Origin: Verrucomicrobiota bacterium
GTDB lineage: Bacteria > Chlamydiota > Chlamydiia > Chlamydiales > JAEYWL01
Assembly: GCA_023428915.1 (NCBI GenBank)
Contig: JAEYWL010000030.1
Location: 1 to 7,789, forward strand
Length of the DNA stretch: 7,789 bases
Reading direction: 5' to 3'
Under the pieces are notes generated by a model. The model worked only from the letters and a program-made list of their open reading frames with translations, had not been told where the DNA came from and made no database searches. Numbering within the stretch: position 1 is the stretch's first letter; every line of letters starts with the position of its first letter. A program made the position numbers and the translations under genes. Below are positions 1-6,273 of this stretch, piece after piece.

Positions 1-117
1 CTATGTATTCGAGGTCATTTAAAAACATATGGTCTCAAAATGAAATCAGCCGATGGGATTTCATTTTGCAATGAAGTAAAACGACTCACTCAAGATCTTC
101 ATGAACTAGCATCATAA
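1..117 (+). pseudogene. IS110-family transposase fragment (internal piece)
   Basis: Frame 1 is open from the window edge to TAA at 115-117 and gives a 38-residue piece. Its start (IRGHLKTYGLKM) resembles the segment after the DEDD domain of IS110/COG3547 transposases, where an I/V-R-G-x-L-K-x-x-G-L pattern is typical and is followed by a helix of the form F..EV..L. The rest of the transposase, including the C-terminal Transposase_20 part with its serine, is absent. The stop codon seems to be supplied by the neighbouring gene: GIY-YIG family similarity in frame 2 already starts around 110-116, so the join is near 100-110. The upstream part of the element may continue outside the window. The family call rests on a short motif and is moderate. 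Confidence 0.5.
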
Positions 118-724
118 CAGCGATAAGGAATGGAATACGGCGATTGTAATAGTATCCAAAACGGATGAATTGACTAAATGTCAAATTCGATTTTTGGAAT
201 GGTTTTGTTGCAATGAGATTGAACAAATAGGTCAGGGGCGACTTACAAATCGACAGTGTCCTTCAGAACCGTTCGTTTCCGAATCTGTTAGAGCTGATCT
301 CTTAGAGATGTTTGAAACAATCTCTCTGCTATTATCAACACTTGATTTCCCTATATTTGAAAGGCTTAAAACTGACTTGAAGCAACGTCACGTATGTTGT
401 AAAAGTGGGAAAGCTAATGCTAAAGGAGAAAAGGTTTCGGATGGATTCATTATATTTAAAGGTTCTCTTGCATGTTTAACTACCAACGACAGTGCGAGAT
501 CAACCTTAAAAAATGCTAGAGAACAATTAAAATCCTTGGGAATTCTTGAGCAACAAGGCGATCAACTTGTTTTTATGTGTGACTATCTATTTCCGTCACC
601 TTCGCAGGCCGCTGGAGTTGTTTTGGGACGTAGTGCAAACGGGTGGATAGACTGGAAAAATGATGAAGGTAAAACTCTGCATGAGATTATGAGAAAAGAG
701 TCTGAAGAAAGCCCTCAAAAATGA
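110..724 (+). pseudogene. GIY-YIG nuclease family protein with DUF4357, N-terminus lost
   Basis: The frame is open from 110 (after TAG at 107-109) to TGA at 722-724. It can only start at TTG 170 (184 aa), but family-like sequence (HNSDKEWNTAIVIVSKT) lies upstream of that TTG, so the TTG is probably not a native start. The first 65 or so residues match the linker after a GIY-YIG domain (LTK.QIRFLEW, then PSEPFVSE, then DLLEMFETI..LLSTL..PIF). Residues about 96-172 from the TTG match DUF4357: a GSLACL strand, a helix, GILEQQGDQLVF, then SPSQAAGVVLGRSANGW and DWKNDEGKTL. Family members carry an N-terminal GIY-YIG endonuclease domain of about 150 residues; here an IS110-like scrap takes its place. 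Without the catalytic domain the product cannot cut DNA by the GIY-YIG mechanism. The reading frame left behind has no internal stop, so the truncation may be recent. Confidence 0.75.
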
Positions 725-835
725 AATTTACATTGTTTTTTTTGACTTGTCAAAATCCTCTTAAAAACGTAACAAGAAACAATTTTTTCATAATTCAACA
801 ATCTCTAGTTTATCATTGTAATAGTGTCATTGAGC

Positions 836-1269
836 TTAATATCTCTCTAAATTCCTTGTAATTTTTTGAATAGTTTCAGATTCAATTCGATAAGAAATGA
901 TGTCTTGATTAATGTTAGCAGATTCCTTTACTGGTGAATGTAGGGAAAATGCTATAACAGCAAAAAGCAACCCAATAATTGAAAAAACGCGGAATAATTT
1001 TATATTTAATATTTCAGCAGGGGGTGTTCCACACCATGTTTGAATGTTCCAGCCTTGCACTCCAAATAAAGCTACCGATCCGGAACAACGCTAAACGCCT
1101 GTAGTAGTTCAATACTATCCGTAGTTAATGGATAGTACTTATTAATCATTGCCGAGATAAATATCCCACTCATCACAATAAAAATGCTACCAATAAAACT
1201 TTTTGCATAGGCTTTTTTAACATACTTGACTTTATCGATTAACTCTTTTTCCAAAACTTCCGATGTCAT
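836..1269 (-). pseudogene. small membrane protein, split by a frameshift (third gene of the TA operon)
   Basis: Two minus-strand frames belong together. The first starts at ATG 1269 (Shine-Dalgarno AAGGAA seven bases upstream), has 65 codons and stops at 1072-1074. The second continues to the stop at 836-838. A one-base shift near 1077-1083 joins ...LLQAFSVVP to SVALFGVQGWNIQTWCG, making one protein of about 144 residues. It has a charged N-terminus, a hydrophobic segment (about residues 23-42), a possible second one around SVALFG, a conserved-looking IQTWCGTPPAEILN stretch, another hydrophobic segment (LFRVFSIIGLLFAVIAFSL) and a polar tail. I do not recognise the family. The start lies 12 bp after the antitoxin stop, so it is probably co-transcribed with higBA. 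A sequencing error at the CCGGATCGG site is an alternative to a true mutation; the second half could also start at GTG 1060 as its own small protein. Confidence 0.55.
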
Positions 1270-1281
1270 TTTATTTCCTTA

Positions 1282-1641
1282 TTATCTTCCTAAAGCAGCT
1301 ATGCGAGTGTTAGAATGAGATTCGCCTATCCAGGTACTGCCTCTTTCAGTAGACTGTGCAGGGCTGATCATGATGCTGACATCTTGTCCTAATTCGTTTA
1401 GAAAACGAATAAGACGTTCCAGTGAAAAACTTCTTAATCTTCCGCGAATCAGAGCAGAAATTTTGGGTTGGTCGATTCCTAAAATTTCGGCTGCTCGTTT
1501 TTGTGTAAGTTTTTTTTTCTTAATAAGCTTAGCAATTTGACGAGCTAGTTCGGATTTTGCTAAAGCCTCCTCAGGATTTTCAATCCCTAAATCAGCAAAT
1601 ACGTTTCCGGAGCTTTCTTCGTATACAATCCTTTTTTTCAT
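1282..1641 (-). CDS. higA: HigA-like antitoxin, XRE-family helix-turn-helix
   Basis: This is the antitoxin of a type II pair. In this family it binds and neutralises the toxin and represses the shared promoter. The 119-residue protein has an N-terminal GNVFADLGIENPEEALAKSEL segment typical of antitoxins paired with Gp49-like toxins. An XRE/Cro helix-turn-helix follows at about residues 36-85 (LTQKRAAEILGIDQPKIS, then IRGRLRSFS and LERLIRFLNELGQDV). The C-terminal tail (from about residue 95) is polar and unlike the usual short end. ATG 1641 is well placed: AAAGGAG at 1652-1658 lies inside the toxin's 3' end with a 10-base spacer, and only 2 bp separate the toxin stop from this start, implying coupled translation. 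The toxin-first order is the HigBA order rather than the RelBE order. Confidence 0.88.
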   Translation of the reverse strand: MKKRIVYEESSGNVFADLGIENPEEALAKSELARQIAKLIKKKKLTQKRAAEILGIDQPKISALIRGRLRSFSLERLIRFLNELGQDVSIMISPAQSTERGSTWIGESHSNTRIAALGR

Positions 1642-1643
1642 AA

Positions 1644-2000
1644 CTACTTTTCTCCTTTTAATTCTTTATAAAGGGCTTCTGCATCTTTTAAACGGCGCTT
1701 AAGCAAATCAATTTCTTGTTTTGGCGTGGCTATGCCGCTCTTGGATTTTTTCTGAAAGGCATGCAATACAAAAATGAATTCTGACATTTCAACGGTATAA
1801 ATCACCCGATAAGTTCCCGATCTGTCGTTTTCACGAAGCTCGATCACTTTAGCATTGCCTAACCCGCTAAGAGTTTTCGCATGGTTATGTCTATCACCCA
1901 TTTGCGCAAGATATAAGCCATGACCCATTTCGTCTTGAACCTCATCGGGAAATTGCTTGAGGTCTTCGCGGCTCGATCCAATCCAGAAAAGTCGTTTCAT
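1644..2000 (-). CDS. higB: HigB-like toxin, RelE/ParE superfamily, phage Gp49-like
   Basis: The product is a probable ribosome-dependent mRNA interferase (known for HigB/RelE relatives; activity here is inferred). It has 118 residues, a normal length. Motifs in order are LFWIGSSREDLKQFPDEVQDEMGHGLYLAQ (residues 4-33), HAKTLSGLG (40-48), a beta-sheet core with TYRVIYTV (63-70), then VLHAFQKKSKSGIATPK (78-94) and a basic helical C-terminus. The basic residues R65 and K84-K87 are where catalytic residues of this fold lie. ATG 2000 is preceded by AGGA at 2007-2010 with a six-base spacer. It is first in the operon, followed 2 bp later by the antitoxin. No frameshift or truncation is seen, so the pair looks functional although its surroundings are decayed. 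Confidence 0.88.
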   Translation of the reverse strand: MKRLFWIGSSREDLKQFPDEVQDEMGHGLYLAQMGDRHNHAKTLSGLGNAKVIELRENDRSGTYRVIYTVEMSEFIFVLHAFQKKSKSGIATPKQEIDLLKRRLKDAEALYKELKGEK

Positions 2001-2020
2001 TAGCTGTCCTCTTTCTCTCT

Positions 2021-2056
2021 AATATTATTATGCCTAAATGAGCATATATTCAGCAA
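2021..2056 (-). promoter_or_regulatory. possible higBA promoter
   Basis: On the minus strand TTGCTG (2051-2056) lies 18 bp before CATAAT (2027-2032), about 27 bp ahead of the toxin start and followed by the AGGA ribosome site. The -10 box is good and the -35 box poor. An overlapping TAATAT (2022-2027) is an alternative -10. Autorepression by the HigA-like protein would be expected here, but I see no clear palindrome. Confidence 0.25.
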
Positions 2057-2200
2057 GAGGAAATATTGGGATTCCGTGGACCAATGGTGGGCCAAATAGG
2101 GACGATAAACCAATCGAAAGGACATCAATCGGCGATAGATTATTAAGGAAAGATGGGTTATCCTGCTCTCGTGTCAGCTACTATACGATGTTGCGACATT
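2057..2200. other. non-coding stretch between higB and the tRNA remnant
   Basis: A plus-strand frame opens here from ATG 2038 and would give 61 residues, but it has no ribosome binding site and runs through the tRNA remnant. A minus-strand frame of about 45 codons also exists. Neither resembles a family I know. I see no convincing gene, and it may be eroded DNA. Confidence 0.4.
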
Positions 2201-2258
2201 GCCTGGATAGGGCGCATTCGTAATGCGAAGGTCGTCGGTTCGATCCCGGCTTTAGGCA
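2201..2258 (+). tRNA. tRNA-Thr(CGT) lacking the D arm, probable tRNA pseudogene
   Basis: The sequence folds as a 58-nt tRNA. Acceptor GCCTGGA (2201-2207) pairs with TTTAGGC (2251-2257) with two G-T wobbles. An anticodon arm GCGCA-TTCGTAA-TGCGA has anticodon CGT (reads ACG, Thr) with four pairs plus an outer G-A, as in Escherichia coli thrW. The variable loop is AGGTC. The T arm GTCGG-TTCGATC-CCGGC is perfect, with discriminator A at 2258. Between acceptor and anticodon stems only TAGG remains where a normal tRNA has 19 nt, so the whole D arm (about 15 nt) is deleted. CCA is not encoded (TGG follows). Threonine identity positions known from E. coli (G1-C72, C2-G71, G35, U36) are kept. D-armless tRNAs are well known in animal mitochondria but not expected in bacteria, so I treat it as a deletion derivative. 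Confidence 0.75.
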
Positions 2259-2325
2259 TGGCAAATAAAATGAATCTGAAGCATGCTGCAAAGACGTTCT
2301 GCATATATTAATTTAAATCCGACTT

Positions 2326-2396
2326 GCTACCTTATAATAAGTCATATTCGAAATTATTTTTCTCTAAGAGCTCGAATCTGACTCTTAGAAGGTAGC
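2326..2396. repeat. long imperfect hairpin, with flank shared with the palindrome at 4585
   Basis: Arms 2326-2350 and 2372-2396 are inverted copies of each other over about 25 bp (GCTACCTT against AAGGTAGC is perfect, the rest has a few mismatches and one gap). Inside it a smaller perfect hairpin TCTAAGAG/CTCTTAGA (2363-2370, 2382-2389) can form instead. The left flank and arm, 2312-2333, match 4585-4606 at 20 of 22 positions (core ACTTGCTACCTT). This points to a dispersed hairpin element, MITE- or REP-like, in an older, more diverged copy here. It lies between the tRNA remnant and the hydrolase remnant, so it also may mark a recombination junction. Confidence 0.5.
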
Positions 2397-2406
2397 TCCT
2401 GAAACT

Positions 2407-2544
2407 ATGCAATATGCAAAGAACAAATCCATAAATGCAAGACTGGTCATTTTTGAAAAAAGTGCTCACGTACCTCATCTTGAGGAAGAGGAAAAGTATG
2501 TTAATATACTAATGGATTTTTTAGATAATGTTGAAAAGTCATAA
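2407..2544 (+). pseudogene. alpha/beta hydrolase, C-terminal remnant
   Basis: From ATG 2407 there are 45 codons ending at TAA 2542-2544. The stretch INARLVIFEKSAHVPHLEEE matches the end of prolyl-aminopeptidase-like alpha/beta hydrolases, where a P-N-A/S-R-L-V-I-F strand is followed by a G/S-x-H holding the catalytic histidine (H21 here) and a final helix (YVNILMDFL). The nucleophile and acid residues, and about 85 percent of a usual 280-residue enzyme, are missing. Upstream the frame runs back into the hairpin element until TAA 2365-2367, so the 5' part was lost at or near that hairpin. No ribosome binding site is seen. It is a dead gene end rather than a small protein. Confidence 0.65.
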
Positions 2545-2778
2545 TTTCTTTAAAAATTTTAAGATATTTTGGCTTTCATTGATTTTTGATTTGGCCATTG
2601 TCAACAATAATCGCTCTTGTATTTGTGTTTCAACTTGCAGGCAGTCTCCAGACCCAGATTCACTTTTCTCTTTTAATTTGATGAAACAAATTTGTAGGCA
2701 ATAGGCGCTTAAATTAATCGCATCTTAAACTTAGTGCAGATGTGATCTATTTAATGGCGTATAAATCCCTGATTAGAT
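2545..2778. other. AT-rich intergenic stretch before the PadR gene
   Basis: No gene is supported. On the minus strand a frame is open for about 61 codons (2541-2723) and gives plausible-looking residues (YCLQICFIKLKEK). It has no start codon apart from a late ATG giving 19 residues, and no family resemblance that I can name. It could be an eroded gene end or chance. Confidence 0.35.
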
Positions 2779-2803
2779 AAAATACCTAGAAACTGGGTAT
2801 TTT
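2779..2803 (+). promoter_or_regulatory. palindrome over the start of the PadR gene, candidate operator
   Basis: AAAATACC (2779-2786) and GGTATTTT (2796-2803) are exact inverted copies with nine bases between, ending three bases before ATG 2807. TAAAAT at 2778-2783 is the best -10 box, so the palindrome would cover the -10 and transcription start. PadR proteins often repress their own promoter by binding such dyads; that use here is inferred. No Shine-Dalgarno sequence lies between palindrome and ATG. Confidence 0.45.
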
Positions 2804-2806
2804 AAG

Positions 2807-3328
2807 ATGAAGTTAGTGAATAAAACGAGATACGCGATTTTGGGAATGCTCCTTGAGGGGTTAACCACCGGCTATGAGATCAAATCTTTGATGGCGAGAT
2901 CGACCACCTATTTTTGGCGGGAATCCGATTCAACGATTTATCCCATGCTAAAGCTTTTGGCCAAGGAAGGAAAAGTGCTTTCCAAGTTTGTCTATGCGGG
3001 TAAGAAAAAGAAAGAAGTGTTTTCGATAACAGATACGGGTCGTGAAGAGTTTAGGACATGGTTTGAAAGTCCCACTGGAACAGAGACTCCGCGCAACGAG
3101 TTTCTGCTCAAACTCTTTTTTGCCACTGACAAGAAGGCAATGCTGCGTTTATTTCAAGAACGATTGGAAAAGATAGAAGAAATTCACGAGGAATTTAAGA
3201 AAATTGAAGAGAGGGTGGAAGCTGCAGAGAACGCTCCAAGAAAAATTATTCGCCTGAAGGCTTTAAGATATGGGATGGCTCTGCTTGAGTCGGAAATTCA
3301 ATGGTTAAGTAACGAGATAGGTAAATAA
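2807..3328 (+). CDS. PadR-family transcriptional regulator
   Basis: A 173-residue winged-helix regulator, probably a ligand-responsive repressor acting as a dimer. The PadR N-terminal domain covers about residues 8-86: YAILGMLLEGLTTGYEIKSLM, the recognition-helix region with SDSTIYPMLKLLAKEGKV (40-57) and the wing KKKKEVFSITDTGREEF (66-82). A helical C-terminal domain (about 93-171), rich in charged residues and probably coiled-coil (EKIEEIHEEFKKIEER), matches the Vir_act_alpha_C type of PadR subfamily 2 used for dimerisation. It starts at ATG 2807 behind a dyad that may be its own operator, without a clear ribosome site. Its TAA (3326-3328) is followed at once by the ATG of the flavin monooxygenase, so the two form one operon and the regulator probably controls that enzyme in response to its substrate, perhaps a phenolic or drug-like compound. 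Confidence 0.9.
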   Translation: MKLVNKTRYAILGMLLEGLTTGYEIKSLMARSTTYFWRESDSTIYPMLKLLAKEGKVLSKFVYAGKKKKEVFSITDTGREEFRTWFESPTGTETPRNEFLLKLFFATDKKAMLRLFQERLEKIEEIHEEFKKIEERVEAAENAPRKIIRLKALRYGMALLESEIQWLSNEIGK

Positions 3329-4498
3329 ATGCAAAATAGAATACTCATTATTGGAGCAGGGCTTGGCGGATTGGCTTTAGCCCAAGGGCTTGCCAAGGCG
3401 GGATTCAATGCCGCAGTTTTTGAAAGAGATGAAACTCCTGCAAGCAGGCCTCAAGGCTATCGCATTTCCATTCGAACCCTTGGAATGAGCGCATTATCTG
3501 CACTATTGCCGCCTGAAAAAATGGCCCGGGTGTCCATGGCTAAGGCCGCCGATGTAGGTGATGGCTTTACCTGTGCAAATGAAAAAATGGAACCCTTTTT
3601 CAGCGTTCCTCAAGGACAGAATGCCGCAGTCCAATTTCTTCGTTCGGAACTGAGGAGCCTTTTGCAAGAGGGAATCGACATAGAATGGAATAAACGTCTT
3701 GTCATGTTTGAAGACAAGGGCGGCCATGTAATTGCCCATTTTGAAGATGGCTCGTATGCCTCCGGGGATTTACTGGTTGGCTGTGATGGAGGTGCATCTA
3801 CTGTAAGAGAACTCTTGCCGTCCATATACAAAAGCGGCCTTGGATCGGTTCCAAATGTGATTGAAGGTACCCGTGCCATTCTTGGAGGTCAAATTGAACG
3901 AACGCCAGAGTGGAATGCGCTTCTGCCATTAAATAAAGCAGGCCTGGTTCACTATATAGGGCCTAATGCACATTACATGGGAGTTAGCTTCTCAGAACGG
4001 GCCGATAGAAGCCCTACGGTTTTTTGGTCATTTACAGAAGAAGTAGAAGACCTAAATAGCCCCAGGTATCAATTTAATCAGGAATTGCAATGCCGTATCC
4101 GAATACTGGATCACTGCAAAGAATTGATGAAAAATGAACCCTGGCATGAAAATTTGAGAAAGCTCGTATATGATACCCCGCCGGAAGCTATCATGGCGCC
4201 TTGGCTCATTCGCACTACCAGATTTTCCGATTCTCCGCAGCTTCCTATGGTTCCGACCGGCAGAGTTACTCTCGTGGGCGATTCAGCCCATGCAATGCCT
4301 ACACAGCGAGGCCTCGGTGGAAGCAATGTGCTTGAAGATGCCAGATTGCTATCGGCTTTATTAGCTTCTTCGACAAAACCTATCGATTGGCCAAAATTAA
4401 TAGGGCAGTATGAAAAGGAGATGTTTGCCAGGGCAAGAAATGCTGTACAGGAATCTGAAAATGCAGCCGAATACTTCCGCAATCTTCGCCCCTCTTAA
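3329..4498 (+). CDS. FAD-dependent monooxygenase, aromatic hydroxylase type
   Basis: A 389-residue single-component class A flavoprotein monooxygenase, normal in length, that would use NAD(P)H and O2 to hydroxylate an aromatic or polyketide-like substrate in the cytosol. Motifs are all present: dinucleotide-binding GAGLGG (residues 9-14) with E32 ending the second strand (AVFERD); the DG motif CDGGASTVR (152-160), which helps bind FAD and NAD(P)H; and the GD motif GRVTLVGDSAHAMPTQRGLGGSN (about 311-333) with D318 for the FAD ribityl-phosphate, followed by the LEDARLLSALL helix. No membrane or signal segment is seen. ATG 3329 directly follows the PadR stop and has only a weak AGG upstream, so its translation probably depends on coupling. 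The family includes salicylate hydroxylases but also the drug-inactivating TetX and Rox enzymes; sequence alone does not say which substrate is used here. Confidence 0.88.
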   Translation: MQNRILIIGAGLGGLALAQGLAKAGFNAAVFERDETPASRPQGYRISIRTLGMSALSALLPPEKMARVSMAKAADVGDGFTCANEKMEPFFSVPQGQNAAVQFLRSELRSLLQEGIDIEWNKRLVMFEDKGGHVIAHFEDGSYASGDLLVGCDGGASTVRELLPSIYKSGLGSVPNVIEGTRAILGGQIERTPEWNALLPLNKAGLVHYIGPNAHYMGVSFSERADRSPTVFWSFTEEVEDLNSPRYQFNQELQCRIRILDHCKELMKNEPWHENLRKLVYDTPPEAIMAPWLIRTTRFSDSPQLPMVPTGRVTLVGDSAHAMPTQRGLGGSNVLEDARLLSALLASSTKPIDWPKLIGQYEKEMFARARNAVQESENAAEYFRNLRPS

Positions 4499-4584
4499 AA
4501 TATGGCCTGAAGCAAAAAAATTAAAACATGAAAGCATAAAGACATATATAAGCGAGGGATTTTACTAAAATTGCGGCTTCTATG

Positions 4585-4630
4585 TTTAAACCCAACTTGC
4601 TACCTTCGAAGGCAGCAAGTTGGGTTTAAA
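4585..4630. terminator. 46-bp near-perfect palindrome, bidirectional terminator and repeat copy
   Basis: The centre is between 4607 and 4608. Twenty-two of 23 pairs match (only A4602/C4613 fail), with arms running from TTTAAACCC to GGGTTTAAA. It sits between two convergent genes (stops at 4498 and 4641), and TTT follows the stem on both sides, as expected for a two-way intrinsic terminator. Its left arm is nearly the same as 2312-2333, so it may also be a young copy of a dispersed hairpin element that was recruited as a terminator. Confidence 0.7.
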
Positions 4631-4640
4631 TTTATCAAAA

Positions 4641-6230
4641 TTACTCAAGCTTCCATATTTGCGTGGCTAGTTTTTCAATAAAGGTAGTGTCATGCGATAC
4701 AGCTATAATGGCCCCCTTGAATTCGAGCAGAGCTTTCTCAAGTGCTTCTAAGGTCATGAAATCGAGATGGTTTGTCGGCTCATCCAGCAAGAGCACATTG
4801 GGCTTTTCCAGCATAAGCGCCAGAAGCATCATGCGCTTTCTTTGCCCGGCACTCAAAGTGGAAAAAGGACGCCGCAATAAATCCGTTTCGCCTAAAGCAG
4901 CTTTATGCAGCTCGCGCCTTAACCCTTCTTCAGATAAATGATATCGGCTTGCAAAATACTGAAGCGGGGTTTGCTCCATCGGCAGCAGCTCTACTTCCTG
5001 ATCCAGGAAACCGATTTTTGCTTTGGGTGTTATGCGAATATTGCCTTTATCCAAGGGAACAATTCCAGCAATTATTTTCAAAAGTGTCGTTTTTCCACAG
5101 CCATTTGGACCCGTCACAAGGATTCTGTCTTCTTTATGAATGCATTTAGAGATATTTGAAAATAGGATTCTACTGCCATAAACTTTGCAGGCATGCTCTA
5201 GCTCAATAGCAACAGAAGAGGTTAAAGGCAACCCCAAAAATTTTAATCCCGCAGTGCTTTTTGGTTTGGGGTGCGTAAGAAGAGCGGATTCAATTTCCTC
5301 CAGGCGCCCTTTCATGGCATTGAGTTTATGCTGCATTGCTTTCTGCTGCTTTTCCCCTCTCCTATCATAGGCCATTTTATTGGCGTCTTTGGCAACAGCG
5401 GGTTTTTCTTTAGAAAAAGAGGCTGCCTTAATTTTTTGCTTTAAGTCTGCCCGCTCTTCTTCCTGCTCTTTGTAGGCTTTCATTTGCCATTCCAGCATCC
5501 TTTCTTGTTCATGGAGGTAATAGTCATAATTGCCTCCATAAGCAGTTAGCTTGCCGTTTTTAATTTCTACAAGCTGATTGCAAGTCTCATTCAAAAACCT
5601 GCGGTCATGGGAAACAAGCACACAAGCTCCTTTCCTCTCTTTCAAGTATCCTTTCAGCCATTCAAGCATCTCCATATCCAGATGATTGGTCGGTTCGTCC
5701 AAAAGCAGCAAATCCGGATTTTCAATTAACGTTTTGGCTAAAGCTGCCCTAACCCGTTGCCCACTGCTTAAGGACGACATCGGGCAATCGAGCAAATTGC
5801 TCTCTAATTTTAGCCCGCATACTACTTTCTCAACAGGAATTCTACGGTACCCGCCTAAGCGTTCATATTTTTCATGCAGTTCTGCCCATTCAGCCAAGCG
5901 TCCCGGATCTTCCAAACATGCAGCCATTTCATTCTCGAGATTGGAAAGGGAATTTCCTTCAATATACTCTCTCGCAGAAATTGCAGAATCTAACAACATA
6001 ATTTCTTGGGGCAAAAATCCAATCGAAAGACCGGACATTCTGCTGAAACTTCCACGATTAGCCGGTACTATTCCCGCCAAAAGGCGGAGCAGCGTGGTTT
6101 TGCCGGCACCGTTTTCTCCAATCAGGGCAAAAAAATCTCCGTCATTGATAGAAAAAGAGATCTCTTCGAAAAGGGAAAAAGAACCGAAAGATAGATGCAG
6201 ATGGGAAAATTGTAAGAGAAGCCGCGACAT
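4641..6230 (-). CDS. ABC-F family ATPase, possible ribosome protection protein
   Basis: A 529-residue soluble protein with two ABC ATPase domains in tandem and no membrane segment, the ABC-F plan; members bind the ribosome E site and act in translation or dislodge antibiotics. Domain 1 has Walker A GENGAGKT (38-45), an arm insertion (about 82-148), signature LSSGQ (154-158), Walker B LLLLDEP with catalytic E179 and H-loop SHD (207-209). A charged linker of some 95 residues (about 238-335, LEWQMKAYKEQEEE, then RRGEKQQKAMQHKLNAMKGRLEEIE) is the P-site tRNA interaction motif region. Domain 2 has GPNGCGKT (374-381), LSAGQ (459-463), LLLDEPTNHLD (480-490) and SHD (512-514). It ends right after domain 2, without the C-terminal extension of Uup. 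Signatures ending in Q rather than E, and a hairpin leader, fit a resistance-type rather than housekeeping member, but subfamily cannot be fixed by eye. Confidence 0.9.
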   Translation of the reverse strand: MSRLLLQFSHLHLSFGSFSLFEEISFSINDGDFFALIGENGAGKTTLLRLLAGIVPANRGSFSRMSGLSIGFLPQEIMLLDSAISAREYIEGNSLSNLENEMAACLEDPGRLAEWAELHEKYERLGGYRRIPVEKVVCGLKLESNLLDCPMSSLSSGQRVRAALAKTLIENPDLLLLDEPTNHLDMEMLEWLKGYLKERKGACVLVSHDRRFLNETCNQLVEIKNGKLTAYGGNYDYYLHEQERMLEWQMKAYKEQEEERADLKQKIKAASFSKEKPAVAKDANKMAYDRRGEKQQKAMQHKLNAMKGRLEEIESALLTHPKPKSTAGLKFLGLPLTSSVAIELEHACKVYGSRILFSNISKCIHKEDRILVTGPNGCGKTTLLKIIAGIVPLDKGNIRITPKAKIGFLDQEVELLPMEQTPLQYFASRYHLSEEGLRRELHKAALGETDLLRRPFSTLSAGQRKRMMLLALMLEKPNVLLLDEPTNHLDFMTLEALEKALLEFKGAIIAVSHDTTFIEKLATQIWKLE

Positions 6231-6273
6231 AAGTTTGTTCCTGTAATATATGGGTTAACTGGAAAACAAACTT
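6231..6273 (-). promoter_or_regulatory. leader hairpin at the ABC-F start codon, possible attenuator
   Basis: On the minus strand AAGTTTGTT (6265-6273) and AACAAACTT (6231-6239) are exact 9-bp inverted copies separated by 25 bases, and the second arm ends directly at ATG 6230. The only ribosome site, AGGA, lies at the loop edge, so a folded leader would hide the start region. Further upstream GGAG precedes a GTG-AGA-ATT-TAA mini-frame. Resistance ABC-F genes are often induced by leader attenuation, but the stem is AT-rich and the role is inferred. Confidence 0.35.

Noticed and set aside
745..762. Short palindrome TTTTGAC-TT-GTCAAAA after the GIY-YIG remnant, considered as a terminator
   Set aside because: The T run precedes rather than follows the stem on the plus strand, and the loop is only two bases.
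2038..2223. Plus-strand frame of 61 codons upstream of and through the tRNA remnant
   Set aside because: No ribosome binding site, no family resemblance, and its end overlaps a sequence that is clearly tRNA-derived.
2541..2723. Minus-strand frame of about 61 codons with protein-like composition
   Set aside because: It lacks a usable start codon, ends in AT-rich sequence and matches no family that I can name; chance cannot be excluded.
5686..6246. Plus-strand frame of 186 codons opposite the ABC-F gene
   Set aside because: It is antisense to the well-conserved first ATPase domain and has no recognisable motif.
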